This document shows positions 42,566-51,681 of a stretch of DNA of 64,000 bases, one piece after another; position 1 is the first letter of the stretch; each line of letters opens with the position of its first letter. The stretch lies in NCBI RefSeq assembly GCF_014648435.1, contig NZ_BMRC01000024.1:54833-118832 (forward strand), in the 5' to 3' direction. The notes below the pieces were generated by a model. That model ran no database searches, was not told the DNA's origin, and worked only from the letters and a program-made list of their open reading frames with translations. The position numbers and the translations under genes were made by a program. Origin of the DNA: Nonomuraea spiralis (lineage in GTDB: Bacteria > Actinomycetota > Actinomycetes > Streptosporangiales > Streptosporangiaceae).

Positions 42566-43206
42566 GCCGTCACCCGCTTGGGCGCGCCGGGCACCACCGC
42601 GTCGGGCCGGCGCAGGTAGATGGGCCGCGGCGGGTCGAGAGGGGTGCCCTCGGCCAGCCGCTCGGCGGCCAGCGCGGCCAGCGCGCCCGCGTAGGGGTAG
42701 GGCGGGGCGTCGTGGTCGCCCAGGACGTCGGGGTAGAGCGCGGCGCCGGCGCCGACGACCGGCAGGCCCTCGACGGGCACGTCGGCCGGCCGGTCGACGA
42801 ACGGCCCGTCGGCGCGGGTGCGCATGTCCTGGTAACGCGCCCAGAACACCTCCTTGCGCCGGGCGTCGGTGGCGACGAGGAACGGCTCGCCGAGCCCGCT
42901 GCCGTAGGCGACCGCGTCGAGGGTGCAGATGCCGTACGCGGGGACGGCGAGCGTCGTCGCGAGCCCCTGGGCGGTCATCAGACCGACGCGCAGACCGGTG
43001 TACGGCCCCGGGCCGCTGCCCGCGACGATGGCCGTCACGTCACGCAGGGCGGCGCCGGAGTCGGCCAGCACACGTTCGATGGTGGGGACGAGCAGCTCGC
43101 CGTGGCGGCGGGCGTCGATCGTCGTGGACTCGGCGAGCACCCGCTCGCCGTCGTGGAGGGCGGCGGTGACGGCGGGCGTCGCGGTATCAAAGGCCAGGAC
43201 CAGCAC
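42562..43206 (-). CDS. tsaB: tRNA t6A biosynthesis protein TsaB
   Basis: 214 residues, an ASKHA-fold non-catalytic partner of TsaD. VLAFDTATPAVTAAL at the N-terminus and SGPGPYTGLRVGLMTAQGLA near residue 67 are diagnostic. GTG start. It overlaps rimI by 4 bp and lies 27 bp after the phosphotransferase stop. Confidence 0.95.
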   Translation of the reverse strand: MLVLAFDTATPAVTAALHDGERVLAESTTIDARRHGELLVPTIERVLADSGAALRDVTAIVAGSGPGPYTGLRVGLMTAQGLATTLAVPAYGICTLDAVAYGSGLGEPFLVATDARRKEVFWARYQDMRTRADGPFVDRPADVPVEGLPVVGAGAALYPDVLGDHDAPPYPYAGALAALAAERLAEGTPLDPPRPIYLRRPDAVVPGAPKRVTA

Positions 43207-43233
43207 GACTGTTTAGCCTACCCGCCGCACGGG

Positions 43234-44163
43234 TCACACCCAGCCGGTACGCCGTTTCAGCCACTCCAGCGCGACCACGCCCTGCGCCCGCTGGAACGCC
43301 CTGAGCGTGGGCAGCCCAGGCGGGTCGGCCTGGCGGCCCTGCCGGACGAAGTAGCCGGTGATCGCCGCGAGCACCGCGGTGACCGCCGGGTCGGGATCGT
43401 CGAACAGCTCGTGCGGGGCGGGGCCGCCCTGCATGGCGACCGACGGCAACATGGCGACCCGGTCGTACCAGGGCGCGGCCAGGCAGGCCCAGGGCCAGTC
43501 GACGACGTAGACGCGGTCGGACGTGAGCAGGATGTTGTCGGCCCGCAGGTCGGCGTGGACCAGCGTGTCGCCGGCCGCCGCGGCGGCCCAGCCGGACTCC
43601 AGCGCGGCCAGCTCGGTCAGGTTGCGCAGCGCCCACGGGTCGAGCCCCGAAGTGTCCTCGTCGAGGAGGCTGCGCCAGCCCTGGAACGAGTCGCCCATGA
43701 CCTCGCCGACCGTGGGAGCCGCGATCGGCGACGGGCTGAGCGCGGCCGACATCTCCTTCAGCGCCAGGAGCACCCGGTCGAGCTCGTCGCGCCGCCAGGG
43801 CATCGCGGGGTGGACGGCCTCGACGTCCTCGAAGACCAGCGTCACCCAGCCCTCCAGCTCGAAGCCGGTCAGCAGCTTCGGTGCGGGGACCGACTCGGGC
43901 AGCGCGGCGGCGTTCCTGAGTTCGGACCGGTAGATGGCGACGCTGTCGGGATTGGGCTCGGGACCGACGGCCTTGACGAACGCGCGCCGACCCGCCGCGG
44001 TCCGCAGACGCACCGCGGCGGCCGGGGAGAAGCCTCCCTGCTGGGTGACGGCCTCGACGATCGGGCCGCCGAGGAAGGCTTCGACCGCCTCGCGCACCAG
44101 CGGGTGGACGTCCTCCCAGGGCACGCGGGCACCGGACGCGGGCGGGTTGGTGTCTGTGCTCAT
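43234..44163 (-). CDS. Aminoglycoside phosphotransferase-like kinase (APH family)
   Basis: 309 residues from ATG at 44163 (GGAG site upstream; the Ser/Thr-rich longer frame is rejected). APH-type kinase: RAFVKAVG with the ATP-contact Lys near residue 63, the catalytic HADLRADN near 206 and the metal Asp in VVDWPW. Family members phosphorylate small molecules; resistance function is not implied. It separates the sortase pair from tsaB-rimI-tsaD within the same transcriptional direction. Confidence 0.88.
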   Translation of the reverse strand: MSTDTNPPASGARVPWEDVHPLVREAVEAFLGGPIVEAVTQQGGFSPAAAVRLRTAAGRRAFVKAVGPEPNPDSVAIYRSELRNAAALPESVPAPKLLTGFELEGWVTLVFEDVEAVHPAMPWRRDELDRVLLALKEMSAALSPSPIAAPTVGEVMGDSFQGWRSLLDEDTSGLDPWALRNLTELAALESGWAAAAAGDTLVHADLRADNILLTSDRVYVVDWPWACLAAPWYDRVAMLPSVAMQGGPAPHELFDDPDPAVTAVLAAITGYFVRQGRQADPPGLPTLRAFQRAQGVVALEWLKRRTGWV

Positions 44164-44176
44164 AGCTCCGTCTGGG

Positions 44177-44713
44177 TCAGGCTTTGGAGGCGTAGACGAT
44201 GATGTTGTCGACGTACTCGCCTTTGGAGTAGTCGAACTTACCGCCACAGGTCACCAGTTTCAGCCCGTCGTCCACATACACCCGCCTTGCCGGGAAGTGG
44301 TCCTTGGAGACCTGCTCGATGGCGTCCACCTTGAAGCTGACGACCTTGCCGTCGCTGCGTTCCACCTTGACGGTCTCGCCCTTGCGTAACTGCCTGAGCT
44401 TGTAGAACACGGCGGGGGCGGTCTTGGTGTCGACGTGGCCGATGATCACCGAGGCGCCCTTCTCGCCGGGCACCGCGCTGCCGCTGAACCAGCCGGCCAT
44501 CTTCGGCTTCTCGTACGGCGGCAGCTCGACCTCGCCGTCCTTGCTCAGCCCGAGCTTCATCAGCGGGGCCTCGACGTCGATCGACGGGATGTCGATGCTC
44601 TTGGGCACCACCGCCGCCGCGGGCGTGGAGGAGCTCTGCATGCTCTTGCCGAACGCGACCAGCAGCAGGCCCGTGGCGGCGCCCGCGAGCACCACCCGTC
44701 CTGGACGTGCCAT
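44177..44713 (-). CDS. Class F-type sortase with no Arg after the active Cys
   Basis: 178 residues: an N-terminal membrane anchor (VVLAGAATGLLLVAFG), then the sortase barrel with IDIPSIDVEAPLMKLGL, catalytic H93 in IIGHVDT and C156 in LVTCGGKF. Sortases use a third residue, Arg, on the strand after the Cys; here that stretch is DYSKGEYVDNIIVYASKA and contains no Arg at all. So catalysis may be altered or the family may use another residue. It begins 3 bp after the lipoprotein-like gene and both are probably co-translated. Confidence 0.87.
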   Translation of the reverse strand: MARPGRVVLAGAATGLLLVAFGKSMQSSSTPAAAVVPKSIDIPSIDVEAPLMKLGLSKDGEVELPPYEKPKMAGWFSGSAVPGEKGASVIIGHVDTKTAPAVFYKLRQLRKGETVKVERSDGKVVSFKVDAIEQVSKDHFPARRVYVDDGLKLVTCGGKFDYSKGEYVDNIIVYASKA

Positions 44714-44716
44714 CGA

Positions 44717-45391
44717 CTACGCCCGGCTGCGCCGCTTGACCGCCACGACCGCGCCTCCGACGAGCGCCAGGGCGATCAGCGCGCCTGCGGGGCCGAGCGG
44801 GAAGGAGGACTCGTCGTCGACGTCCTGGCCGAAGGTGCCGCCGCCGCCCGCCCTGGGCGCCTTGGTGGGCACGCCGGTCGGCTCGGCCTCGGCCCTGGCC
44901 ACCTTGAGCGTGGCCTTGCCGACGTCATTGGTGCCCTCGCACTTGACGTCGACGGTGTACGAGCCGCGCTTGACCGTGCCGGAGACCGTCGCCTCGCCGC
45001 GTACCCAGGGTGAGCCGTTGGCCGGGCTGCTGGTCGCGGTGGGCGTGGCCGACGCCGCCGGTACGGGGTTGAGCGGGACGCCGTTGATGAACGCCCGCGA
45101 GGTCGCGGTGCCCGTGTGGGCCGGACCGCCGGACGGCAGCGGGCAGTTGGCCAGGATCCACACCTTGGACGTCTCACCCGCCGTGACCCGGTCGGGGTTG
45201 AGCTGGACCGCGATGTTCGGCCTCTTGGTGGCCGGTGGAGCGGTCGTGGTGGCGGTCGCGTCGGCCGTGGCGGACGTCGTCGCCGCGCCTGTCGGTGTCT
45301 CCGTCGGTGTGGTCTCGGCCGAGGCCGCACAACCGGTCAGCCCGACCACCATGATGGCACCCGCGTACGCGACTCGCCTGACCCTGAGCAC
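44717..45391 (-). CDS. Secreted Ala/Thr-rich protein with C-terminal anchor, sortase partner
   Basis: 224 residues from GTG at 45391. The N-terminus (AGAIMVVGLTGCAASAE) has a clear lipobox LTGC. A Thr/Pro linker follows, then an Ig-like region (PNIAVQLNPDRVTAGETSKV... GSYTVDVKCEGTNDVGKATL), and a C-terminal FPLGPAGALIALALVGGAVV then KRRSRA, a sorting-signal layout (hydrophobic stretch plus basic tail) but with no LPxTG. A lipid anchor at one end and a membrane helix at the other is unusual. It precedes a class F-type sortase by 3 bp. Confidence 0.82.
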   Translation of the reverse strand: MLRVRRVAYAGAIMVVGLTGCAASAETTPTETPTGAATTSATADATATTTAPPATKRPNIAVQLNPDRVTAGETSKVWILANCPLPSGGPAHTGTATSRAFINGVPLNPVPAASATPTATSSPANGSPWVRGEATVSGTVKRGSYTVDVKCEGTNDVGKATLKVARAEAEPTGVPTKAPRAGGGGTFGQDVDDESSFPLGPAGALIALALVGGAVVAVKRRSRA

Positions 45392-45459
45392 CGCCGCACC
45401 CCACTTTGCCGTCCTGCACCCAGCATCCACCAAATATGCGGATGTCGCCCCTCCTGATA

Positions 45460-45474
45460 CCCAGAAATTCTGGG
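45460..45474. promoter_or_regulatory. Palindrome upstream of the sortase-pair operon
   Basis: CCCAGAAATTCTGGG: 7-bp perfect arms about one central base, 69 bp upstream of the lipoprotein GTG, in the AT-richest part of a 165-bp gap. Operator or promoter element is possible; no cognate regulator is adjacent. Confidence 0.45.
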
Positions 45475-45557
45475 CAAATCCCTGACCAACGATCATGATT
45501 TATGTCATCGGCCGGGTACGTCAAGGGTGCCAGTTTTGCCAGGGATTGACGGAGGTT

Positions 45558-46016
45558 TTAGCCTTCCGCCGGATCAGACGGCGTGTCGGCCCACCGCGCC
45601 CCCACCCCGCGCATGGTCACCAGGCGGGCGTCGTCGCCGGTCTCCCGGTCGATGTGGATCTCCAGCCGGTCCTCGGCCAGCCCCTCGACCAGGCCCTCAC
45701 CCCACTCGACCACGGTGACCGACTCCTCCAGCGAGGCGTCGAGGTCGAGGTCGTCGACCTCCAGGTCGCCGCCCAGCCGGTAGGCGTCGGCGTGCACCAG
45801 GGGCGGGCCCTGGTGCAGCGACGGGTGCACTCTGGCGATCACGAAGGTGGGCGAGGTGATCGGCCCGCGTACTTTGAGACCCTCGGCGATGCCCTGGACC
45901 AGCGTGGTCTTGCCGGCGCCGAGCGGGCCGGACAACACGACCAGGTCTCCGGGGCGCAGGTGGGCCGCCAGGCGCGTGCCGTAGGCCCGCATGTCCTCCG
46001 CTGTCGCCAGTCGCAC
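45558..46016 (-). CDS. tsaE: tRNA t6A biosynthesis ATPase TsaE
   Basis: 152 residues. Walker A GPLGAGKTTLVQGIAEGL near residue 30, the family SPTFVIARVH, and VVEWGEGL near 105. ATPase that resets TsaB-TsaD. GTG start overlapping the hydrolase stop by one base. In this window three genes (lipoprotein, sortase, phosphotransferase) separate it from tsaB. Confidence 0.95.
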   Translation of the reverse strand: MRLATAEDMRAYGTRLAAHLRPGDLVVLSGPLGAGKTTLVQGIAEGLKVRGPITSPTFVIARVHPSLHQGPPLVHADAYRLGGDLEVDDLDLDASLEESVTVVEWGEGLVEGLAEDRLEIHIDRETGDDARLVTMRGVGARWADTPSDPAEG

Positions 46017-47065
46017 TACAACTCCACTCGCTTGATCAGGTCGCGCAGCGCGTCGTTGACGATCCCGGGACGCTCCAGCTGGACCAGGTGGGAGGTGTCG
46101 GGGATCTCGGCGAGCTGCGCCTTGGGCAGCGCGGCCGCGATGGCCCTGCTGTGGTCGGGCGGGGTCAGCCAGTCGCGATCGCCGAAGACGATGGCGGTCG
46201 GGACCGGGTCGAGCACGTGCAGCGCGGACAGCTTGTCGTGGTTCATCAGGGCCGGGTAGAAGGCGGCGAACACCTCGGTGGGGGTCTGCCTGATCATCGA
46301 CTCGGCGAAGTCGACCACGGTCGGGCTGACGTTGGAGGAATCGCCGAAGCCCATGTGGCGGGTGATCAGGAAGGCGATGTCGCTGCCCGCGGAGCGGGTC
46401 TTGTCGATCAGCGAGCCCTTCCTGCCGAGCAGCGACACGGTGGACGGCGCGATCTTGTGCACGGCCTTCGACACCATCGCCGGCAGCCCGAGCGTCAGCT
46501 CGGCCAGCTTGCCCGCCGAGGTCGCGATGAGCGCGACCGCCCGGATCTTCTCGCCGAACAGCTCAGGGCGGCTGTCGGCCAGCGCCATGATCGTCATGCC
46601 GCCCATGGAGTGGCCGACCACCACGCACGGACCGGGCACGAACTCCTCGATCACCTCGGCCAGGTCCTGCCCGAGCCGGTCGATCGTGCTGTCGTCGGCC
46701 GTGCCGCGCTGCGAACGGCCGTGGGAGCGGATGTCCCACAACACGAGGCGGTAGTTCTCGCGCAGGTCCTTGCGCTGGTAGTGCCACGATTCGAGGTTGA
46801 GGCAGTAGCCGTGGCACAACACGATCGTCAGCGGCGCGTCTTCGGGGCCGTCGATCTCCACGTGCAGCGCCACGCCGTCGGAGGTGACGAGCGTGTGCTC
46901 CCTGCCGCGCAGCTCGCCGAACGGCTCGCTGGCCTCCTCGTCGTGCCGCAGCCTGATCCGGCCGACCGCGATGCGCTTGGCCAGAGCGGCCGCCGCGACG
47001 CCGGCCGAGGCCGCTCCGACGATCGCGCCGGCGATCCCGACCCTGCGCCGTGTTGTCGTCGTCAT
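46016..47065 (-). CDS. Alpha/beta hydrolase, membrane-anchored
   Basis: 349 residues. The N-terminus has a hydrophobic Ala-rich segment after TRRR (VGIAGAIVGAASAGVAAAALA), probably an uncleaved anchor. Catalytic core: CHGYCLNLESW, nucleophile Ser in VVGHSMGGMT near residue 152, Asp in FGDRDWLTPP near 290 and His in DTSHLVQLERP. Conserved between alr and tsaE in actinobacteria, function unknown. Starts 19 bp after the alr stop. Confidence 0.9.
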   Translation of the reverse strand: MTTTTRRRVGIAGAIVGAASAGVAAAALAKRIAVGRIRLRHDEEASEPFGELRGREHTLVTSDGVALHVEIDGPEDAPLTIVLCHGYCLNLESWHYQRKDLRENYRLVLWDIRSHGRSQRGTADDSTIDRLGQDLAEVIEEFVPGPCVVVGHSMGGMTIMALADSRPELFGEKIRAVALIATSAGKLAELTLGLPAMVSKAVHKIAPSTVSLLGRKGSLIDKTRSAGSDIAFLITRHMGFGDSSNVSPTVVDFAESMIRQTPTEVFAAFYPALMNHDKLSALHVLDPVPTAIVFGDRDWLTPPDHSRAIAAALPKAQLAEIPDTSHLVQLERPGIVNDALRDLIKRVEL

Positions 47066-47084
47066 GTCCCCGATCCTTCTCCGC

Positions 47085-48245
47085 TCATGGCCGCTCCGGA
47101 GTGTCCGTGGTCACATGCTGGTGGACCCGTGGCACCCGGGAACCGATCCTGGTCACGATCTCATGAGTGATCGTGCCGAGGGTATCCGCCCATTCCTGAA
47201 CGGTCGGCTCTCCCCCGTCACCCGGGCCGAACAGCACGACCTCGTCACCGGGCGACAAGGGGTCGTCGCCCACGTCGATCACGAACTGGTCCATGCACAC
47301 CCGGCCCGCCACCTTCCGGCGGCGCCCGCCCGCCAGCACCTCGGCTCTTCCCGTCGCGTGCCGGAGTATGCCGTCGGCGTAGCCGAGCGGGACGAGGCCG
47401 AGGGTGGTCTCGCGGTCGGTGACGTAGAGGTGCCCGTAGGACACGCCCGACTCCTCCGGGACCCGCTTGGTCAGGGCGATCCTGGCCGTCAGCGTCATGG
47501 CGGGACGCAGCCCGAAGTCGCCCAGCTCGGGGACGGGGCTCAGGCCGTACATGGCGATGCCTGGCCGGACCAGGTCGAAGCGGGCGGCGGGCAGGGTCAG
47601 GACGGCCGCCGAGTTGGACACGTGCCTGATCACGGAGGACCCGGCGGCGCCCGCCTGCTCGGCCTGCTTCAGCGCGCTCTCGTACGCCTCCAGCTGCTGC
47701 CCGACCGAGGGATGACCGGGGACGTCGGCGCAGGCGAAGTGGGACCACACGCCGACGATCTCGACGACGCCCTCCGCCCGCAGCTCCAGCGCCTTGCTCA
47801 GCAGGCCCGGCCAGGCGGCCAGCGGCGCGCCGCCCCTGCCCATGCCGGTGTCGGCCTCCAGGTGGAGCCGCGCCGGGCGGCCCGCGCGGCGGGCGGCGGC
47901 GGCGATCTCGACGAGCAGGCCCTCGTGGGCCGCCGACAGCTCGATGTCCTCTTCGACGGCCCGGTCGAGGGGCTCGCCCGGGGTGATCAGCCAGGCCAGG
48001 ACGGGCGCGGTGACCCCGCCGGCGCGCAGCGCGAGCGCCTCGCCGACGAACGCCGTGCCCAGCCGGGACGCGCCGCCCTCCAGCACCGCCTTGGCCGAGG
48101 GGACGAGCCCGTGGCCGTAGGCGTCGGCCTTGACGGCCCCCATCAACTCGGCGCCGCCCGCGCGCTCCTTCAGCAGGGCGACGTTGCGCCGGATGGCGGC
48201 CAGGTCGACCCGCGCCTCGGCGGGGGTGGCCATCGAGGAGTACAT
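47085..48245 (-). CDS. alr: Alanine racemase
   Basis: 386 residues. PLP lysine K39 in AVKADAYGHG, RPGIAMYGLSPVPEL for the second half of the PLP site, and the catalytic Tyr in VSYGHLYVTD (partner subunit). Makes D-alanine for peptidoglycan. GGAGAG lies right before the first ATG; the ATG 12 bp later (MATPAE) is an alternative. Sits between nnr and the hydrolase in the leftward run. Confidence 0.96.
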   Translation of the reverse strand: MYSSMATPAEARVDLAAIRRNVALLKERAGGAELMGAVKADAYGHGLVPSAKAVLEGGASRLGTAFVGEALALRAGGVTAPVLAWLITPGEPLDRAVEEDIELSAAHEGLLVEIAAAARRAGRPARLHLEADTGMGRGGAPLAAWPGLLSKALELRAEGVVEIVGVWSHFACADVPGHPSVGQQLEAYESALKQAEQAGAAGSSVIRHVSNSAAVLTLPAARFDLVRPGIAMYGLSPVPELGDFGLRPAMTLTARIALTKRVPEESGVSYGHLYVTDRETTLGLVPLGYADGILRHATGRAEVLAGGRRRKVAGRVCMDQFVIDVGDDPLSPGDEVVLFGPGDGGEPTVQEWADTLGTITHEIVTRIGSRVPRVHQHVTTDTPERP

Positions 48246-48294
48246 CTCTCCAGTGTGGCAGCTCAGACGGGTGGTCGAGCGCGGTTCGCGCCGC

Positions 48295-49749
48295 TCAGGG
48301 GCGGGGTTCGCCGTGGACGGAGCGGATGGCCTCGGGGACGGCCGTCGCCACCCCGGCGGAGGTGAGCGGGGCGCCGCGGGCGGCCAGCCGGCCGGCCAGC
48401 CCGTGCAGGTACGCGCCGACGGAGGCCGCGTCGTAACAGCCCAACCCTTGGGCCAGCAGCGCGCCCGCCACGCCTGACAACACGTCGCCGGTGCCGCCGG
48501 TGGCCAGCCACGACGTGCCCGTCCCGTTGACCCGCACCGGCCTCGCCTCCTCGGCCACCACCGTGGTCGAGCCCTTGAGCAGCACGGTCACGCCCAGCTC
48601 GGCCGCGGCCCGCCGGACGTGCTCCAGCCGGGCGGCCTCGATGTCGTCGCGGCTCACGCCGATCAGCCGCGACAACTCGCCCGCGTGCGGCGTGATCAGC
48701 ACGGGCGCGCGCCTGCGCAGCAACGACCGGTCGCGGGCCACCAGCGTCAGCCCGTCGGCGTCGATCAGCACGGGGACGTCCGAGGCCAGCACGCGCGCCG
48801 CCAGCTCGTGCGCCCAGTCGCCGGTGCCGAGCCCGGGGCCGAGCAGCCAGGCCTGGACACGGCCGACGTGCTCGATCGACGGCCGGTCGAGCGGGGTGAT
48901 CACCGCTTCGGGCCAGTGGGCGCGTACCTGCTGGACGGGCTCGTGCGTGCCGGCGTAGCGGACCAGACCCGCGCCGGCCCGCAGCGCGCCGCCGACGGCC
49001 AGCACGGCCGCGCCGGTGTACAGGTCGCTGCCCGCGGCGACCCCGAGCACGCCCCTGCGGTATTTGTCGGACTCGTTGCCGGGCCGCGGCAGCAGGTCCT
49101 CCACGTCCGCGCGGGTCAGCGCCGCGACGTCGGGGTCGGGCAGGAAGGGGCCGAGCCCGATGTCGACCAGCTCGACGGTGCCCGTGTGCGCGGCCCCCGG
49201 ATCGACGAGCAACCCCGTCTTGTACGCCCCCATCGTCACCGTCACCCGCGCCCGCACCGCCGCGCCCGCGACCTGCCCGGTGCTCGCGTCGACGCCGCTC
49301 GGCACGTCCACGGCGACGACCGTGCCGTGGGCCGTGTTCGCCTCCTCCGCCAGCCGCGCGTACGGCTCGCGCAGCGCGCCCGAGACCCCGATGCCGACCA
49401 GCCCGTCGACGATCAGGTCGGCCTCGCCGACGGCCGCCTGCTCGGCGACCCGGCCGCCGGCGTCCAGGAAGGCGCGCAGGCCGGCCTCGTGCGTCTTGGA
49501 GCCGGCCAGGACCGCTTCCACGCGGGCTCCCCGGCGGGCCAGGCGTTCGCCGGCGTAGAGGGCGTCACCGCCGTTGTCGCCGCTGCCGACCAGGAGGACG
49601 ACCCGTCTGCCGTACACGCGGCCGAGCAGGTCGGCGCAGGCGGCGGCGAGGCCGTGGGCGGCCCGCTGCATGAGGGTGCCCTCGGGCAGGCGCGCCATCA
49701 GCGTGCGCTCGGCGTGCCGGATCTGGTCGGCGGTGTAGGCGGTCTTCAT
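48295..49749 (-). CDS. nnr: Bifunctional NAD(P)H-hydrate epimerase/dehydratase
   Basis: 484 residues carrying both repair activities. Residues 1 to about 205 form the YjeF N-terminal epimerase (VLLVGSGDNGGDALYAGERL, VAVDVPSGVDASTGQ); the rest is the ADP/ATP-dependent dehydratase (GVLGVAAGSDLYTGAAVLA, LITPHAGELSRL and the catalytic TGGTGDVLSGV). Repairs damaged, hydrated NADH and NADPH. Encoded between acpS and alr, the common actinobacterial order. Confidence 0.95.
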   Translation of the reverse strand: MKTAYTADQIRHAERTLMARLPEGTLMQRAAHGLAAACADLLGRVYGRRVVLLVGSGDNGGDALYAGERLARRGARVEAVLAGSKTHEAGLRAFLDAGGRVAEQAAVGEADLIVDGLVGIGVSGALREPYARLAEEANTAHGTVVAVDVPSGVDASTGQVAGAAVRARVTVTMGAYKTGLLVDPGAAHTGTVELVDIGLGPFLPDPDVAALTRADVEDLLPRPGNESDKYRRGVLGVAAGSDLYTGAAVLAVGGALRAGAGLVRYAGTHEPVQQVRAHWPEAVITPLDRPSIEHVGRVQAWLLGPGLGTGDWAHELAARVLASDVPVLIDADGLTLVARDRSLLRRRAPVLITPHAGELSRLIGVSRDDIEAARLEHVRRAAAELGVTVLLKGSTTVVAEEARPVRVNGTGTSWLATGGTGDVLSGVAGALLAQGLGCYDAASVGAYLHGLAGRLAARGAPLTSAGVATAVPEAIRSVHGEPRP

Positions 49750-49793
49750 GGCCTCACTCCGTTCGGCTGCTCCGTCGCGCGCATGATCCGAAG

Positions 49794-50144
49794 CTATCCC
49801 TCCGCGATCACGTAGGCCACGGCGACGCCCCCGTCGTGGCTGAGCGACAGGTGCCAGCGCTTGACCCCGAGGCCGTACGCGACGTCGGCGACCTTGCCCG
49901 AGACGTGCAGCTCCGGCTTGCCGAGTTCGTCGCAGCGCACCTCGGCCTCCAGGTGCCCGAGGCCCTTGGGCGCGCCGAGCGCCTTGGCCACGGCCTCCTT
50001 GGCGGCGAAGCGGGCGGCCAGCGAGTGCGTCGGCAGCGGCCGTTCCCCCTCGGTGAACAGCCGCTCCCGCAACCGCGGCGTACGTTCGAGAGCCGCCTCG
50101 AAGCGGGCGATGTCGACGAGGTCCACTCCGATACCCAGGATCAT
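49794..50144 (-). CDS. acpS: Holo-[acyl-carrier-protein] synthase
   Basis: 116 residues. Attaches phosphopantetheine from CoA to acyl carrier protein. Magnesium-binding D8 in GIGVDLVDIARF and the FAAKEAVAKALG motif near residue 45 are diagnostic; LSLSHDGGVAVAYVI closes the fold. It lies 13 bp after the PhoX-like gene and 44 bp before nnr. Confidence 0.96.
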   Translation of the reverse strand: MILGIGVDLVDIARFEAALERTPRLRERLFTEGERPLPTHSLAARFAAKEAVAKALGAPKGLGHLEAEVRCDELGKPELHVSGKVADVAYGLGVKRWHLSLSHDGGVAVAYVIAEG

Positions 50145-50157
50145 CTCCCCAGGCTAC

Positions 50158-51588
50158 TCAGAACAGGCCGCGCTCCCACGGCCCCCAGATGGCGAACGAG
50201 CGCCCGCGCTTGGCCTGGACGTTGACGTACAGCGTGTGCCCGCCCGGCCCGAACGTCGAGCCCGCAAACTCCGCGCCCGGATCGTCCGGGATCGGCTGGA
50301 GGCGGCAGAAGTCGAAGATCTGGCCCGTCCTGGTCAGGCCGCGCAGGTAGTTGTCGCCGTCGCCGTCCTCGCAGAGCACCAGCGTGCCGCGGCGGCTGAC
50401 GGTCACGTTGTCGGGCAGGTCGAGCGCCGACGAGCGCGGGGACTCGTAGACGAGCCTGAGCCGCCCGCTCCACGTCTCGTACGCCCACACCTGCCCCCGC
50501 CCCTCGCCGAACCCGGGGGGCGGCGTGTCGCCCGGCGCGGTCGCCCCGCCCTGGGTGGAGACGAAGTACACGACGCCCTGGTGGAACACCGCGCCCTCCA
50601 GCCTGGCGAAGATCGCCGCGCCGCCCGCCCGTCCCTGGCGGCCCACCGCCTGGACGGCCTCCTCGTTGGACGGCCTGCCGGTGAAGGCGGGGTCGGGGTC
50701 GTCGATGTCCACCCACGCGGTGGCGTACGAGGCGCCCGCCGGCTGCCCGCGCGACAGGTCGGCGCGCGCCCTGCCCTTGACGGCGAGCATCTGCAACCGG
50801 CCGCCGTCGAGCAGCCGGCCGGCCTGCACCGGGTGCTTGGGCGGCAGGTAGCGGTAGAAGCCGGAGGGGAAGGAGAAGTTGTCCTCGGTGAGGTAGAGGG
50901 CTCCGGTGGAGGGGTCGAAGGCGGCCGACTCGTGCGGGAAGCGGCCGGCCGATCTGATCGGGCGCGCGCTCGCGGCCCGATCGACGGGCACCTCGAACAG
51001 GTAGCCGTGCCCGCGCGTGAGCCTGCTGTTGTCGCCGCCGGAGGAGTCGTCGCCCACGTCGGGGCCGTTGACCGTCTCCTCGCAGCTCACCCAGGCCCGC
51101 CAGGGCATGGGACCGCCGGAGCAGTTCATCATGGTGCCGTTGAGCGAGGGGCCGCTCCTGATCACCTCGCCGTGGCGGGTGACGTGCAGGGTCGAGGTGC
51201 CGCCGCCGGCCGCGGGGTCGTAGGCGGCGCTCTCGTCGCCGAACGCGCCGACCGGGCCGTTGACTTCGTGGTTGCGTACGAGGATCGTGCTGTCCTTCGG
51301 GCCGGCGAAGGCCGCCATGCCGTCGTGCCTGCCGGGCACGGTGGTCCCGTCGGAGAACTTCTCGCCCGCGGCGCTGAAGGAGCGGTACCTGAACCCGTCG
51401 GGCAGGTGCAGGCGTACCTTGCCGTCACGCAGGTCGGCGACCGGCTTGAGACGGCCGTACCCCGGCGCCGGAGCCGGCCGGGCGCCGCCCTGGGCCGCGG
51501 CGCAGGCGGCCCCGGTGAAGGGCCCGGCGGCGGCGACCACGTTGGCGATGAAGCGGCGACGATGCACAAGACCCTCCCGGGAGGCCAC
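50158..51588 (-). CDS. PhoX-family phosphatase, Tat-exported
   Basis: 476 residues of the DUF839/PhoX family. The N-terminus HRRRFIANVVAAAGPFTGAA resembles a twin-arginine signal. Family segments include ILVRNHEVNGPVGAFGDES, GGPMPWRAWVSCEETVNGP (with the Cys-Glu-Glu of the metal centre), PHESAAFDPSTGALYLTEDN and LCEDGDGDNYLRGLT. Known PhoX enzymes are iron/calcium alkaline phosphatases that release phosphate outside the cell. A GTG 21 bp inside (VHRRRF) is an alternative start. The first gene of the leftward run. Confidence 0.88.
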   Translation of the reverse strand: MASREGLVHRRRFIANVVAAAGPFTGAACAAAQGGARPAPAPGYGRLKPVADLRDGKVRLHLPDGFRYRSFSAAGEKFSDGTTVPGRHDGMAAFAGPKDSTILVRNHEVNGPVGAFGDESAAYDPAAGGGTSTLHVTRHGEVIRSGPSLNGTMMNCSGGPMPWRAWVSCEETVNGPDVGDDSSGGDNSRLTRGHGYLFEVPVDRAASARPIRSAGRFPHESAAFDPSTGALYLTEDNFSFPSGFYRYLPPKHPVQAGRLLDGGRLQMLAVKGRARADLSRGQPAGASYATAWVDIDDPDPAFTGRPSNEEAVQAVGRQGRAGGAAIFARLEGAVFHQGVVYFVSTQGGATAPGDTPPPGFGEGRGQVWAYETWSGRLRLVYESPRSSALDLPDNVTVSRRGTLVLCEDGDGDNYLRGLTRTGQIFDFCRLQPIPDDPGAEFAGSTFGPGGHTLYVNVQAKRGRSFAIWGPWERGLF

Positions 51589-51681
51589 GTCCGGAACAGT
51601 AGCCGCCCGCCGCCTCCGGTACGCCCGGATCGTCAGGACCGGTCTTCCTTCCCAGAATCATCCTTTGGTAATCCCACGTTT

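Noticed and set aside
43234..44163. Antibiotic resistance by the APH-family kinase
   Set aside because: Only family-level motifs are present; its place among housekeeping genes and lack of mobile context give no support for resistance.
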